Both the position numbers and the translations under genes were made by a program. DNA of 29,304 nucleotides from a virus. The stretch is from the IMG/VR virus record IMGVR_UViG_3300038436_000099, positions 1 to 29,304 of that record, one strand, 5' to 3'. The notes under the pieces are model-generated. The model was not told where the DNA came from. It saw nothing but the letters and a program-made list of their open reading frames with translations, and ran no database searches. Shown here piece by piece: positions 7,509-15,894 of the stretch (position 1 is its first letter; each line of letters begins with the position of its first letter).

Positions 7509-8637
7509 TCTGATTTTACGAACCAAGCGCGAAGGGGACGCGCCTAAAGAAGTGTTAGAAGACCTGAACAATGTAAAGTCAGGTCTTTCAAACATTGAAA
7601 AGGCAATGGCCGGAACCCGAACCACGATTGGCGGTCTGGATGAAGATTTCAAAGTATTTGGCACCAGTGTTGGTTCTACAGCTGATTTGCTAGATGGTAT
7701 GGGTGTAGCCATTCCGATTGATCCAATGATGCTGTTTGGGGAAGCGATTCGGGCCGGCGCCCAATATGCTAAAGACTCTATCGCAGATTATTCTGCTTAC
7801 GTTGAAGAAATTAGTAAACTAGCATCATTTACTGGCATGGCCACTGAGGAAACAAGCCGTTTATATCAAGCTGCTGATGATCTTCGCATCCCAATAAACA
7901 GTTTGAAAATGGCTCTAAAAACCATGGCAGACCAGGGTACTACTCCTAGTATTGAAGGACTGATGCAATTATCTGATCAATATTTAGCGATTCAAGACCC
8001 TTTACAGCAAGCGCAATTTCTCATTGACAATTTTGGACGCTCTGGTCAAGAAATGGCGCGGATGATGAAGATGGGTAGCGCCAGTATTCGGGAAATGACT
8101 TCAGAAATTGAAGAATGGATGATTGTTACTGGTAAATCAGAAGCACAAGTAAATGAATATCTTTCCACAATGGATCGATGGGAGGAAACTTTACAGTCTG
8201 TTAAATTTGAATTTGCTATGAATGTAATCCCTGTGGTTACAAACTTCATGGATGCAATTCTTGATGCAAATGAAGAAGTTGAAAATTCTCGTACTGGGTT
8301 TGTTCGTTATTTAGGTATTCTCGGTGCAGTTCAACAAGCTTTTTTGGTTTTGAAAAATCTTTTCAATAATTTTAGAGCTCCTTCACTCCCAGACGCAGGT
8401 GGTTATGCCGGTGCGCGTGCTTCCGGTGGCGATGTGATGGCTGGTAATACTTATAAGGTTGGGGAGCGAGAGGTAGAGTATCTCACAATGGGTTTTTCTG
8501 GAATGGTTACTCCATCAAGTGGGACTGGTAATGGCACGATTATTTTTAACTATTCCCCGACTGTAAGTCTTGCAGATCAAGTTGAAGCTGAACGGAAATT
8601 AAAACCATTTATTCAAGCTGCTTTGCGAGGTAGCTAA
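7489..8637 (+). CDS. Tail tape measure protein (short)
   Basis: 382 residues from the ATG at 7489, with GGAGGG 7-8 bases before it; an in-frame TTG at 7468 is less likely. The N-terminus is helical (LILRTKREGDAPKEVLEDL). The core resembles tape measure N-domains: EEISKLASFTGMATEETS, then SLKMALKTMADQG and FLIDNFGRSGQEMARMM. The C-terminus has ASGGDVMAGNTYKVGEREVE, a common tape measure ending. Using about 1.5 angstrom per residue, the tail would be unusually short for a siphovirus. Base composition becomes clearly more A+T-rich from about 7780 onward. Confidence 0.8.
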   Translation: MPESNIDLILRTKREGDAPKEVLEDLNNVKSGLSNIEKAMAGTRTTIGGLDEDFKVFGTSVGSTADLLDGMGVAIPIDPMMLFGEAIRAGAQYAKDSIADYSAYVEEISKLASFTGMATEETSRLYQAADDLRIPINSLKMALKTMADQGTTPSIEGLMQLSDQYLAIQDPLQQAQFLIDNFGRSGQEMARMMKMGSASIREMTSEIEEWMIVTGKSEAQVNEYLSTMDRWEETLQSVKFEFAMNVIPVVTNFMDAILDANEEVENSRTGFVRYLGILGAVQQAFLVLKNLFNNFRAPSLPDAGGYAGARASGGDVMAGNTYKVGEREVEYLTMGFSGMVTPSSGTGNGTIIFNYSPTVSLADQVEAERKLKPFIQAALRGS

Positions 8638-10157
8638 TGGCCAGATATGCAAATTTCAAGTATGGCCAAGAAACTTACGGTATTACATCTCATTCAAATT
8701 TACTTTGGGCTTTGCAAATTGATTGGGATGGAGATGGAGTTTATACCGGAGTTAATGAAACACGGTGGTTGACCAATATCCAAACTCGGCGCGGGCGGCA
8801 ATATTTATTAAGTGCTGATGGTAAAGGCTTCCAACCTATCGAGATTGGAGAAGTAACTTTTGAAATGGATAATGATGATCTTCGTTATGATCCATACAAT
8901 GTAAATTCTTCGATATACCCTTATGTTCGGCCCGGTGTTGATTTGAAGCTTTCTGTAAAAATTGGATCCACAGGGACGCTATTACCTGTATTTACTGGTC
9001 GGATTGCAGATATACAGCCTATCAGTGGCAGCTACCCAAAACGAGTAACAATTACTGCAGTTGATGGTTTGCAGCGACTAAGAGACCAAACCGCAACAGT
9101 GTCATTGAAAGAAACCATTGCAGTGGACGATGCACTTAATTTTATTTTGGATTCAGTTGATTGGCCAAGCAGTTGGGGACGCGAATTAGACAGCTCATCC
9201 GATATTCTAAAGTTTTGGTGGGTGAATCAAAAAGCAGCCAGGCAAGCAATTATCGAATTAACCAATGCCTATATTGGCACTTTTTTTATTGCCGCTGATG
9301 GAAAAGCTAAATTTTACGGTCGTTCCCATAGTAGTTTAATTGAAAAAACCATAACCCAGAATGAAATAAACAAAGAAATTAAAAAGCAGCAACCCTGGGA
9401 GGTGATACGAAATGTTGTAACTTGTGTAAGTAATCCACGAGTAGAACAATCCTCAACTGATTTATGGAAATTGTGGGATGCACCTTTGGTTGAAGCTGGT
9501 GAAAGTATAGAAATTTGGGCGACATTTTCTTATAACGGTCAACGAGTACCGGCTAAGAATCTTATCTCGCCTGCAGCCGCTACTGATTACACAATGAATT
9601 CAAATTCAAGCGGTACAGGCACAAATCTAACCGCAAATTTTTCAATAACCATGACTGCTTTTGCTGAGAGCGCAAAACTTGTTATCACCAATAATGGAGC
9701 TACCAACGGTTATATAACCCTGCTGAAATTACGAGGCCAGGCAATTACTTCACCTGATCCAATTCAAATTATCAAAGAAGATTCAAACAGTATTTCTTTA
9801 TTTGGCCCGCGCCAATTTACATTGAATAGCACATGGTTACAAGACACCAACATTGCCATTGATCTGGCAAATTACATATCAATTAACTTTGCCGTGCCGC
9901 AAATGTTCTTAACAATAAGAATGGAACATCACCCAGACAATCAATTTGAGGTGGATTTATTTGACATTATCCAATTAACTATTGAATCTGAAAATATTGA
10001 TGCTCTTTTTCAGATTGCATACATAGAACACAAATGGCTTGATGAAAATGGTCAGACAGTTGAAACCATAATGAAATTGGAACCAGCTTCCGTTTTGAGC
10101 GCTGGGCAATGGGAATTTCCAACACAGATTGGCATTAGCAGCCGCTTCGCATTTTAG
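8637..10157 (+). CDS. Tail tip / baseplate protein
   Basis: 506 residues, start overlapping the tape measure stop (TAATG at 8635-8639). The N-terminal third (LLWALQIDWDGDGVY, then GEVTFEMDNDDLRYDPYN, FTGRIADIQPISG and KRVTITAVDGLQRLRD) has the pattern of distal-tail and baseplate hub proteins, in which strands carry a local frame of definition and rotation. A middle section (about residues 280-370) is a Ser/Thr/Asn-rich beta domain that could bind a surface carbohydrate. The C-terminus (VDLFDIIQLTIESENIDALF, IEHKWLDENGQTVETIMKLE) returns to hub-like sequence. It probably closes the tail end. A+T-rich composition like its neighbours. Confidence 0.7.
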   Translation: MARYANFKYGQETYGITSHSNLLWALQIDWDGDGVYTGVNETRWLTNIQTRRGRQYLLSADGKGFQPIEIGEVTFEMDNDDLRYDPYNVNSSIYPYVRPGVDLKLSVKIGSTGTLLPVFTGRIADIQPISGSYPKRVTITAVDGLQRLRDQTATVSLKETIAVDDALNFILDSVDWPSSWGRELDSSSDILKFWWVNQKAARQAIIELTNAYIGTFFIAADGKAKFYGRSHSSLIEKTITQNEINKEIKKQQPWEVIRNVVTCVSNPRVEQSSTDLWKLWDAPLVEAGESIEIWATFSYNGQRVPAKNLISPAAATDYTMNSNSSGTGTNLTANFSITMTAFAESAKLVITNNGATNGYITLLKLRGQAITSPDPIQIIKEDSNSISLFGPRQFTLNSTWLQDTNIAIDLANYISINFAVPQMFLTIRMEHHPDNQFEVDLFDIIQLTIESENIDALFQIAYIEHKWLDENGQTVETIMKLEPASVLSAGQWEFPTQIGISSRFAF

Positions 10158-10165
10158 GAGAGAAC

Positions 10166-10594
10166 ATGATTCTTACAGCTGACACAATAGCAAAACGAGA
10201 CGGATGTAAAACTGTGCGCGAGTGGATTTTAAAAACCAGTATGCGGCACGGAAAACCATGGAATAAAAAAACTGGTGGTAAGCCAGTGGAAGCCAGGCTT
10301 GATTTTGGCCGGTGGCTTGCGGATTGTGAATGTGGCGGTGCTGAATACGTCTCCCATACTGAGCCTGTTTTTTATTGTATGAGTTGTGGAAATGCTCAGT
10401 ATGGAGGGGCTGCCCGGCCGGTGGTCTTTCCCAAAAACCGCGAACAGATTGAAGTTCTGGTTTTAGAGCGGCCGGTTATTGGGAATGATCCTATCCGACA
10501 AAAACCGGTTATTCCCGGGTTATCTCGCAGTTGGAATCCGGGTGAAACATTGAAAGAATTGCGAAAGCAAAATGAGGTGATCAATGGCATATAG
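10166..10594 (+). CDS. Zinc-ribbon phage protein carrying paired dispersed repeats
   Basis: 142 residues with GGAGAG about 7 bases upstream of the start. Two cysteine pairs (CEC near residue 54 and CMSC near 71) suggest one zinc ribbon. The second pair lies between two inverted copies of the dispersed repeat (10351-10365 and 10394-10410), which encode SHTEP and AQYGG. The C-terminal half is basic and proline-rich (VIPGLSRSWNPGETLKEL). Similar short zinc-ribbon proteins occur between tail tip and fibre genes of other siphoviruses, but the role is unknown. It overlaps the following fibre gene by 11 bases. Confidence 0.6.
   Translation: MILTADTIAKRDGCKTVREWILKTSMRHGKPWNKKTGGKPVEARLDFGRWLADCECGGAEYVSHTEPVFYCMSCGNAQYGGAARPVVFPKNREQIEVLVLERPVIGNDPIRQKPVIPGLSRSWNPGETLKELRKQNEVINGI
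10351..10410. repeat. Dispersed repeat, second inverted pair
   Basis: CTCCCATACTGAGCC (10351-10365) and GCTCAGTATGGAGGGGC (10394-10410) form an inverted pair with an 11-bp core around 29 bases. It encodes SHTEP...AQYGG and encloses the second cysteine pair of the zinc-ribbon protein. Confidence 0.8.
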
Positions 10595-11216
10595 TTCTGT
10601 TCCAACCGTGGCGACCGGTGATTTATGGACTGCTGCGAATCATAATACCTATATTCGGGATAATTTCGCTGCAGGTGTGCCTGCTATTTTTACAACTGCC
10701 GGCGATCTTGCTTATGCAAGTGGGGCAGCAGTTGCAGCACGTTTACCGATTGGCAGTAATGGTCAAGTCTTAAAAGTTAGCAGTGGTTTGCCGGTTTGGG
10801 GAAGTTCTTTGGAAATCACAAAATTAGTGGCAGCTACACAATCAATTCCCCATAATTCAGCTACTTTAGTGCAATTTTCGACTGAAGTTATTGATACCGG
10901 AAACTTTTCAAATTTAGCAACAAGTAATACAAGAATAACAATTCCGGCTGGTTTTGATGGGATTGTTGAGGTTTATGGACGTGCGATTTGGGCAGCGCAA
11001 AATGGTACAAAACGAATCAGGATTTTAAGAAGTGGAACTGAAATGGCTAAAGAATATTTTGAAGGGGGAAGCACAGGAGGCATATTCACTTCTCAAATAC
11101 AAGTTGTTTTCAATGTAACTGCTGCAATGTACATTGAATTGGAAGTCTATCATGTAGATACAGGCGCAGCTTTAAATATTACTGAATCTGATTTGACATT
11201 GAAATGGTTGCGGTAA
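10584..11216 (+). CDS. Tail fibre-like protein
   Basis: 210 residues. The N-terminus (VPTVATGDLWTAANHNTYIRDNF) and the segment AGDLAYASGAAVAARLPIG followed by GQVLKVSSGLPVWG are common in phage fibre proteins, where they attach to the tail. The C-terminal ~110 residues form a strand-rich domain (IPAGFDGIVEVYGRAIWA, IRILRSGTEMAKEYF, MYIELEVYHVDTG) resembling C1q/TNF-like receptor-binding heads. Likely a receptor-binding fibre. The same N-terminal theme (KGNLIVATASGAVSALSVG) recurs in the second fibre at 11332. The stop overlaps the next small gene. Confidence 0.65.
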   Translation: MAYSSVPTVATGDLWTAANHNTYIRDNFAAGVPAIFTTAGDLAYASGAAVAARLPIGSNGQVLKVSSGLPVWGSSLEITKLVAATQSIPHNSATLVQFSTEVIDTGNFSNLATSNTRITIPAGFDGIVEVYGRAIWAAQNGTKRIRILRSGTEMAKEYFEGGSTGGIFTSQIQVVFNVTAAMYIELEVYHVDTGAALNITESDLTLKWLR

Positions 11217-11335
11217 TGATGAAAAAGAAGGTCTTGATTTTCTTATTGATGGTTTTGATGTTGTTATTTATGGTTGCATGCAAAGTTGAATTTCAACTTG
11301 ATGGTTATTACCCTCTTGGATTGGAGTCATTATGA
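11216..11335 (+). CDS. 39-residue lipoprotein
   Basis: A short gene, coupled on both sides: it starts on the TAATG of the fibre stop and ends on the ATGA of the next fibre. The peptide begins MMKKKVLIFLLMVLMLL, a lipoprotein signal, and has a lipobox-like MVAC with the cysteine at residue 22. Only 17 residues follow the cysteine. It would be a membrane-anchored peptide; short phage lipoproteins of this type can act in lysis (outer spanin-like) or in blocking superinfection, but nothing here chooses between these. Confidence in the gene comes from the overlaps and the signal. Confidence 0.6.
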   Translation: MMKKKVLIFLLMVLMLLFMVACKVEFQLDGYYPLGLESL

Positions 11336-12594
11336 GTACAAATTTTCCAGGTTCTTTGGATTCTTACTCTACAAAAGTAGATTTTGTTGATGATGTTCAG
11401 GCTGATCATATTAATGATTTGCAGGATGCGCTTGTAGCTATTGAAACAGAATTAGGTGCGAATCTGGCAAACATCATCAAGAAATCATTAGTAACTGCTA
11501 AAGGCAATTTGATAGTAGCTACGGCCAGTGGCGCGGTTTCGGCTTTATCAGTGGGCAGTAATAACCAGGTGCTTACTGCTGATTCTTCCCAAGCAAGTGG
11601 AGTAAAATGGGCAGCACCTTCAGGCGGAGGCGCAAAAAACGCGCTGATTAATGGCAGCTTTGCAGTGTGGCAACGCCAGATACCAGGTACCGCAACCGAA
11701 CGGGCTGATGATGCCTACGGTCCTGATCGCTGGTATGTTTTGACCGAATCAAACCCGGTGGATACAAAAAGGATTGATGGAAACACCCAGAGATATTCAG
11801 GTGAAGTGATCCAGAAAAATGCCACTGCACAAAGAATTGGAATTGCACAAATAATTGAGGGCGTGAACTGCCGCAATTTGCGAGGAAAAGAAGTTACTTT
11901 ATCTTTCCGGGCGCGGTTATCCTCTGCCGGCACTTTGCGATTTGCAATCCTTGAATGGACCGGCACCGAAGACACAGTTACCAGTGATGTAGTATCCACA
12001 TGGGCAGGAGACATTACCAGCTGGGCAACCAATATCACAGCCAATAAATCAAGTCAGGCTTTGAGCGCGAATACCTGGACTGATTGTTCTTATACAGTTA
12101 CTTTAGGATCATCTTTCAACAACCTGGTTATTTTCATATGGTCTGATTCTCAATTGGCCCAGAATGCCACGTTGGATATTGAAGCAGCACAATTGATTCA
12201 GGGTGCAACGGCTGGAAATTTTTCAGAAAATATTGCTGATGAACTGGCTAGGTGTTTGAGGTATTATGAAAAATCATATAATGACGCCGTTGCGCCAGGG
12301 ACGTCAGGTGGAGTCGGCAGCGTTATAGACACGATTGCGTCCAGCAACAAGTCTTATTCTCCAGTCATAAATTTATTTGCTCAAAAGCGCGTTACACCTA
12401 CTATCACTTTTTACTCGTTAAGTGGCGGTTTAGCGGGCAAAATCTCTGAGTACAATACTGGCGGGTCTTTGGTTCAAAATCTTGACGGGAATGCTGCACC
12501 AGGTGAGAAGAATTTTTTCTACTACTCTAGCGGAGGCACACCAACTATTGGTAATACTTTCCGTTTTCATTACACGGCAGAGGCTGAATTATGA
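11332..12594 (+). CDS. Tail fibre / receptor-binding protein
   Basis: 420 residues. Residues 1-45 hold a short helical section (DFVDDVQADHINDLQDALVA) typical of a trimerising fibre base. Residues 55-95 repeat the theme of the upstream fibre. From KNALINGSFAVWQRQ to about residue 300 is a beta-sandwich carbohydrate-binding-like domain (DAYGPDRWYVLTE, LRGKEVTLSFRARLSS, NLVIFIWSDS, LDIEAAQLIQGATAG), a fold repeatedly found in fibre proteins ending with an ARCLRYYEKSY motif. The last ~110 residues form a variable tip. It would recognise the host surface. Its stop overlaps the endolysin start. Confidence 0.7.
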   Translation: MSTNFPGSLDSYSTKVDFVDDVQADHINDLQDALVAIETELGANLANIIKKSLVTAKGNLIVATASGAVSALSVGSNNQVLTADSSQASGVKWAAPSGGGAKNALINGSFAVWQRQIPGTATERADDAYGPDRWYVLTESNPVDTKRIDGNTQRYSGEVIQKNATAQRIGIAQIIEGVNCRNLRGKEVTLSFRARLSSAGTLRFAILEWTGTEDTVTSDVVSTWAGDITSWATNITANKSSQALSANTWTDCSYTVTLGSSFNNLVIFIWSDSQLAQNATLDIEAAQLIQGATAGNFSENIADELARCLRYYEKSYNDAVAPGTSGGVGSVIDTIASSNKSYSPVINLFAQKRVTPTITFYSLSGGLAGKISEYNTGGSLVQNLDGNAAPGEKNFFYYSSGGTPTIGNTFRFHYTAEAEL

Positions 12595-13664
12595 GCCTTT
12601 GGAACAAATTAATTTACGGCTGGGATATTGACCAGGTTGGCGATGCGCTTCAGGTTGTTCCGGATCTGAACCATTGGCTAAAAATAGAAAAGAATCCGGA
12701 AAAACTCAAGCTTCAAAATTGGGATAAATTTGCCTACCAAGTGGAAGCGAAGGGGATCAAGCACATCATTTTCAAGGCCACTGATGCAACAAAATCTGGG
12801 GTGCAATTTCGCGATTCTACCGCTCCCTTCTGGCACTGGCTGGGTGGGCAGCTCAGCCTAAAGCGCGGCGCTTATCATTGGTTACAACCATCAGTGGATC
12901 CAAAAACAGCTTTTCAATATTATTCTCAATTCCTGGAAGAGTACCCGTGTGAATGGCCGCATATTATGGATTTTGAAGAAAATTCCATCACATCCGCCAC
13001 AGATTATATCTGGCGGGCACAGGTGTGGTATGGGCTGTCCAACGCGGCCACAAACTCACCGGCGCTATGCTACACCGCCCTGTGGTACATTAATAAAATC
13101 AAACAAATGTTATCTGAACAGGGGAAAAACTGGGTTACTGCTTTAGATTGGCTGCACGCGCAACCACTTTGGTTTGCTTTGTATTCGCGTTACTGGCCAA
13201 CTGTCTATGCTCGCTCACGAGCTTACAATAACAAACCTTTATGGCCATGGGATGAATCTGAACTTGTCGGTTGGCAATATTCAGATGCAGGCAGCTATCC
13301 TTACTACGGTGGCGGCAATGAGAGCGGCTTGACCTGGGGGTTTGATGGAAGCGGCCTGGATATGAATCTATTCAAAAAATCTTGGCTTGATAAGACCTTT
13401 GGCGAATCGGTTGAAGAACAGCCGGAAGAGCCGCCCCTCAATACTGAGCCCGGCCTTTTGACGGTTACTACCAATAAATTGTTTATACGATCTGGACCCG
13501 GTAGGAATTATCCAATTGTAGGTGAGCTGATTAAAGGCGAGCAAGCTGATTTGCTTGATATCTCTGGGCGGGATGTATGGCTGGAAATTGAACCCGGAAA
13601 GTTTTCAGCTTATCGATACCAGGGAGAACAATTGATGAAATTAAATAAAATTTCCCCCGATTAA
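12591..13664 (+). CDS. Endolysin: GH25 lysozyme with C-terminal SH3 domain
   Basis: 357 residues. Residues 8-265 are a GH25 (Chalaropsis-type) muramidase: YGWDID near the start supplies the first acidic pair (Asp12, Asp14), and HIMDFEE (Asp127, Glu129) the catalytic acidic residues; WLQPSVDP, then LCYTALWYI, and a WGFDGSGLDMN ending near 250 also fit. It cuts the MurNAc-GlcNAc bond of peptidoglycan. A linker contains LNTEPG from a dispersed repeat at 13434-13453. Residues ~290-357 form a bacterial SH3 domain (LFIRSGPGRNYPIVGEL) for wall binding. No signal peptide is seen, and no holin is recognised beside it. It is followed directly by a strong terminator. Confidence 0.9.
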   Translation: MSLWNKLIYGWDIDQVGDALQVVPDLNHWLKIEKNPEKLKLQNWDKFAYQVEAKGIKHIIFKATDATKSGVQFRDSTAPFWHWLGGQLSLKRGAYHWLQPSVDPKTAFQYYSQFLEEYPCEWPHIMDFEENSITSATDYIWRAQVWYGLSNAATNSPALCYTALWYINKIKQMLSEQGKNWVTALDWLHAQPLWFALYSRYWPTVYARSRAYNNKPLWPWDESELVGWQYSDAGSYPYYGGGNESGLTWGFDGSGLDMNLFKKSWLDKTFGESVEEQPEEPPLNTEPGLLTVTTNKLFIRSGPGRNYPIVGELIKGEQADLLDISGRDVWLEIEPGKFSAYRYQGEQLMKLNKISPD

Positions 13665-13681
13665 CCACCGGGGGAGTTTTC
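13653..13681. terminator. Bidirectional terminator between late genes and leftward accessory genes
   Basis: TCCCCCG at 13653-13659 pairs with CGGGGGA at 13669-13675, with a 9-base loop holding the endolysin stop codon. A GTTTT run follows on the plus strand and an A+T-rich tract precedes it, so it can end transcription from both directions. It separates the rightward late genes from the leftward gene at 13682. Confidence 0.85.
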
Positions 13682-13876
13682 TTATTTTAATTTTTCTATC
13701 AGTTCAGCAGCCATTTCTTTGGCTTTCTCGATATTCTGCCGGTCGCGGCAGATGGTTGATCGGTGAGCCAGACCCCAACGCCGCGCGATTTCGGCTTGCG
13801 GGAGACTGATTCCGAGCCGATCCGCCTCCATGAGTGCCAGTAATCTGGCGAGGGTCTCTGCAATGTGGTTACCCAT
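13682..13876 (-). CDS. Small HTH DNA-binding protein
   Basis: 64 residues from the ATG at 13876, which overlaps the stop of the upstream leftward gene (ATGGGTAA). A longer version would start within that gene. The sequence LPQAEIARRWGLAHRSTICR is a helix-turn-helix of the kind found in small transposase-type or sigma-like regulators, followed by a charged helix (IEKAKEMAAELIEKLK). It may regulate the accessory operon or act as a small terminase-like binder, but no partner is visible. Last gene of the three-gene leftward cluster, ending at the terminator. Confidence 0.6.
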   Translation of the reverse strand: MGNHIAETLARLLALMEADRLGISLPQAEIARRWGLAHRSTICRDRQNIEKAKEMAAELIEKLK

Positions 13877-14189
13877 CGGCCACGCTCTTGCCAATCGAAT
13901 CCCACGCGACACCTTCCGCACCAGGTTCGTTCAGGGCGCGTGCCACGCAGCGAAACCATAGGCGTTGTACGTATTTTCCTTTGATTTCGTTGCCGCGAGA
14001 AATTTGATCGCTTACATAGTTTTTTACCTCATCATCAACCGCATGATACCAACTGCTAGTAATCCAGCCGCCATAGTTTTCAACTTTTTGCGTCATGCTC
14101 CAACCGCGCCGAGCAGCGAAACGTCGCGTCATTTTATCTAGTTTTTCAAAATCTTCGGGTTGTGCTTTGCGATAAGATAACCAAGCCAT
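13869..14189 (-). CDS. Hypothetical protein, leftward accessory operon
   Basis: 106 residues with AAGGGAG about 7 bases before the ATG. It is rich in charged and aromatic residues (DKMTRRFAARRGW, KVENYGGWITSSWYHAVDDE, VQRLWFRCVARALN) with no membrane segment and no motif I recognise. It overlaps the HTH gene by 8 bases and follows the 14239 gene with a gap of about 50 bases. Being leftward and next to the integrase, it is likely expressed in the lysogen or as an accessory cargo. Confidence 0.55.
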   Translation of the reverse strand: MAWLSYRKAQPEDFEKLDKMTRRFAARRGWSMTQKVENYGGWITSSWYHAVDDEVKNYVSDQISRGNEIKGKYVQRLWFRCVARALNEPGAEGVAWDSIGKSVADG

Positions 14190-14238
14190 GTTTTTCTCCC
14201 TTCCGGCCTATTGCCCGACCGGTGGGGCTTTGAGATAT

Positions 14239-14670
14239 TTAGGCTGCGTAGTGGCCGCTGATCGCCAGTTTGAGAGTAGTTACCTGGCTAACGTGATACC
14301 GGTAGAGTGCATCCGCCAGCTCCATCTCGCTGATTTCATCCACATCATATAGGTGGATGGAGATTGCAAGCATCTTGTCATTCATCAGATGTTCGTATTC
14401 CTGCTCGGTTTCTTCGCGATTTGCAAAAGCGCCTGTCCGTTCGATAATCTTGATGTCGTGAGTGTAGCCACACTGATCCATGTATGCCGCTACCGTGGTG
14501 ATGATGGGTTCTGTGTCTGTGTTCCCGCCCTTATAAAGCTCAATTTTGCAGGTGGGATACTCTTCCAGGCTGGTCTTGTCATCGTTTTCGAGCGTATAGG
14601 TTGCCCAGTAGCGAATAAAAGAGTTAGAGTTTTCGAACATTTTCAGCGCTGCCAATTTTGTTGCGTTCAT
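14239..14670 (-). CDS. Hypothetical acidic protein, leftward accessory operon
   Basis: 143 residues, acidic (EEYPTCKIELYKGGN, REETEQEYEHLMND, YDVDEISEMELADAL). It ends with a hydrophobic stretch too short for a membrane helix. A GGGATGAG ribosome site precedes the ATG. A TATAAT-like -10 lies about 50 bases upstream on the minus strand. No family recognised. First gene of a likely three-gene transcript. Confidence 0.55.
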   Translation of the reverse strand: MNATKLAALKMFENSNSFIRYWATYTLENDDKTSLEEYPTCKIELYKGGNTDTEPIITTVAAYMDQCGYTHDIKIIERTGAFANREETEQEYEHLMNDKMLAISIHLYDVDEISEMELADALYRYHVSQVTTLKLAISGHYAA

Positions 14671-14720
14671 CTCATCCCTATTCTTTCTCCCCCTGCGGGG
14701 TGGTTGTGTTTGATGATCTG

Positions 14721-14726
14721 ATTATA
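14721..14726 (-). promoter_or_regulatory. Candidate -10 box for the leftward accessory genes
   Basis: Read on the minus strand this is TATAAT, about 50 bases upstream of the ATG at 14670. The -35 region is weak, so the promoter may need an activator. A small CCCC/GGGG hairpin (14690-14701) lies in the leader. Confidence 0.35.
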
Positions 14727-14759
14727 CGGCTTGCGCTTGTGTACATAACCTGTCTTTTG

Positions 14760-15710
14760 TTATGTTTTGTACAGATTATCCACCGGCGATGCTCTTCTAT
14801 GCGCATTGGCCGCGTCAGTTTGCGCCAGGGTCAAATATTTTTTTACCATCTCTAGTGTGGAATGACCTAAGAATCTTTGCAGTGTAAAAACATCACCACC
14901 ATTACGAAGATATTCAATGGCAAATGTGTGCCGGAATTTATGCGGGTGCACCCCGGCCACGCCAGCGCGTTTTCCCAAATTATCAAGCAAAGCCCGAATG
15001 CTGTATCTGGATGAACCCTTTTCAGTGGCATTGATAAAAAGCGGATTATCTGGTTTGCGCTCGCCCCAGTCATTAAGGTATTTCCATAACATCTTCCGGG
15101 CAAGCTTGCCGATGATCACCACCCGCGGTTTTGTTTTCCCGATTCGATAGGGTAATACCTGGATCTCTCCATTTTCCAGATTCACATCTTTTATCCTCAA
15201 CCTGGTCAATTCCCCCACGCGCACACCAGTATCAAGCAGAACCAGAATAATGGCTTTATCACGAATGGCCGTGTGCCGCTTGAACTGGTATGTTTTCTTA
15301 TTTTCCTTGTGGATGGGTGCCGAATAATCACAGGCAGCTATCAGCTTTTTTATATCATCTTCAGAGAACGGCACAATCTCTTTATTGTTATGCCTGGGCA
15401 TGCGGATGACCATATCTGGCCGCCCAATACTGAGCTCTGATTCAGCCCATTTGAACAATGCGCGAATTGATTTCCAATACCGGTGATGACTGGCCGTAGA
15501 TAATTCCTTACCAGTTTTGGATATGTAATCGTTTCTGATATATCCAAAAAATGACCGCAAATCGGTTTCAGAAATTTCTTCTATATTTTTATTTTCCAGG
15601 AAAGTAACCAGCAGCCCGAGTGAAGATTGATAAGCTGCCACTGTTAGTGGACTGTACCCCTCTGCATAAGCCCAAATTGTGAACCCTTTAATTGCCTCTG
15701 ACAGTTTCAT
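14760..15710 (-). CDS. Tyrosine recombinase (phage integrase)
   Basis: 316 residues from the ATG at 15710, with CGGAG about 10 bases upstream; a TTG 21 bases earlier is rejected. The N-terminal ~100 residues are a SAM-like core-binding domain (KGFTIWAYAEGYSPLTVAAYQSS). The catalytic domain shows TGVRVGELTRLRI (Arg near 164), HPHKFRHTFA (His-x-x-Arg near 257-260), LGHSTLEMV (His near 283) and KKYLTL (Tyr near 292). It joins phage attP to a host attB, here likely a tRNA-Glu gene, given the att-like site directly upstream. An inverted dispersed-repeat copy (15421-15437) encodes ELSIGR. Confidence 0.9.
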   Translation of the reverse strand: MKLSEAIKGFTIWAYAEGYSPLTVAAYQSSLGLLVTFLENKNIEEISETDLRSFFGYIRNDYISKTGKELSTASHHRYWKSIRALFKWAESELSIGRPDMVIRMPRHNNKEIVPFSEDDIKKLIAACDYSAPIHKENKKTYQFKRHTAIRDKAIILVLLDTGVRVGELTRLRIKDVNLENGEIQVLPYRIGKTKPRVVIIGKLARKMLWKYLNDWGERKPDNPLFINATEKGSSRYSIRALLDNLGKRAGVAGVHPHKFRHTFAIEYLRNGGDVFTLQRFLGHSTLEMVKKYLTLAQTDAANAHRRASPVDNLYKT

Positions 15711-15750
15711 GGTAAGAAAACTCCGTTTCAAGTATTTTTTGGTTTACTCG

Positions 15751-15767
15751 AAACGGAGTTATCAGCC
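15751..15767 (+). repeat. Inverted arm-type repeat, left copy
   Basis: AAACGGAGTTATCAGCC; its exact reverse complement is at 15895-15911, 127 bases away. Its first part (GAAACGGAGT, 15750-15759) also pairs with ACTCCGTTTC at 15720-15729, giving a 10-bp hairpin. Confidence 0.75.
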
Positions 15768-15894
15768 CATTTGGGGAATTGTAGGGCTATGTATTGAGTG
15801 TACCTCCAGAGGGATTCGAACCCTCGTTTTAGCCTTGAAAGGGCTGACAAGTTAGTGTTTTAACTAACATCTCAGCCTGCCGCGTTTTTAATGA

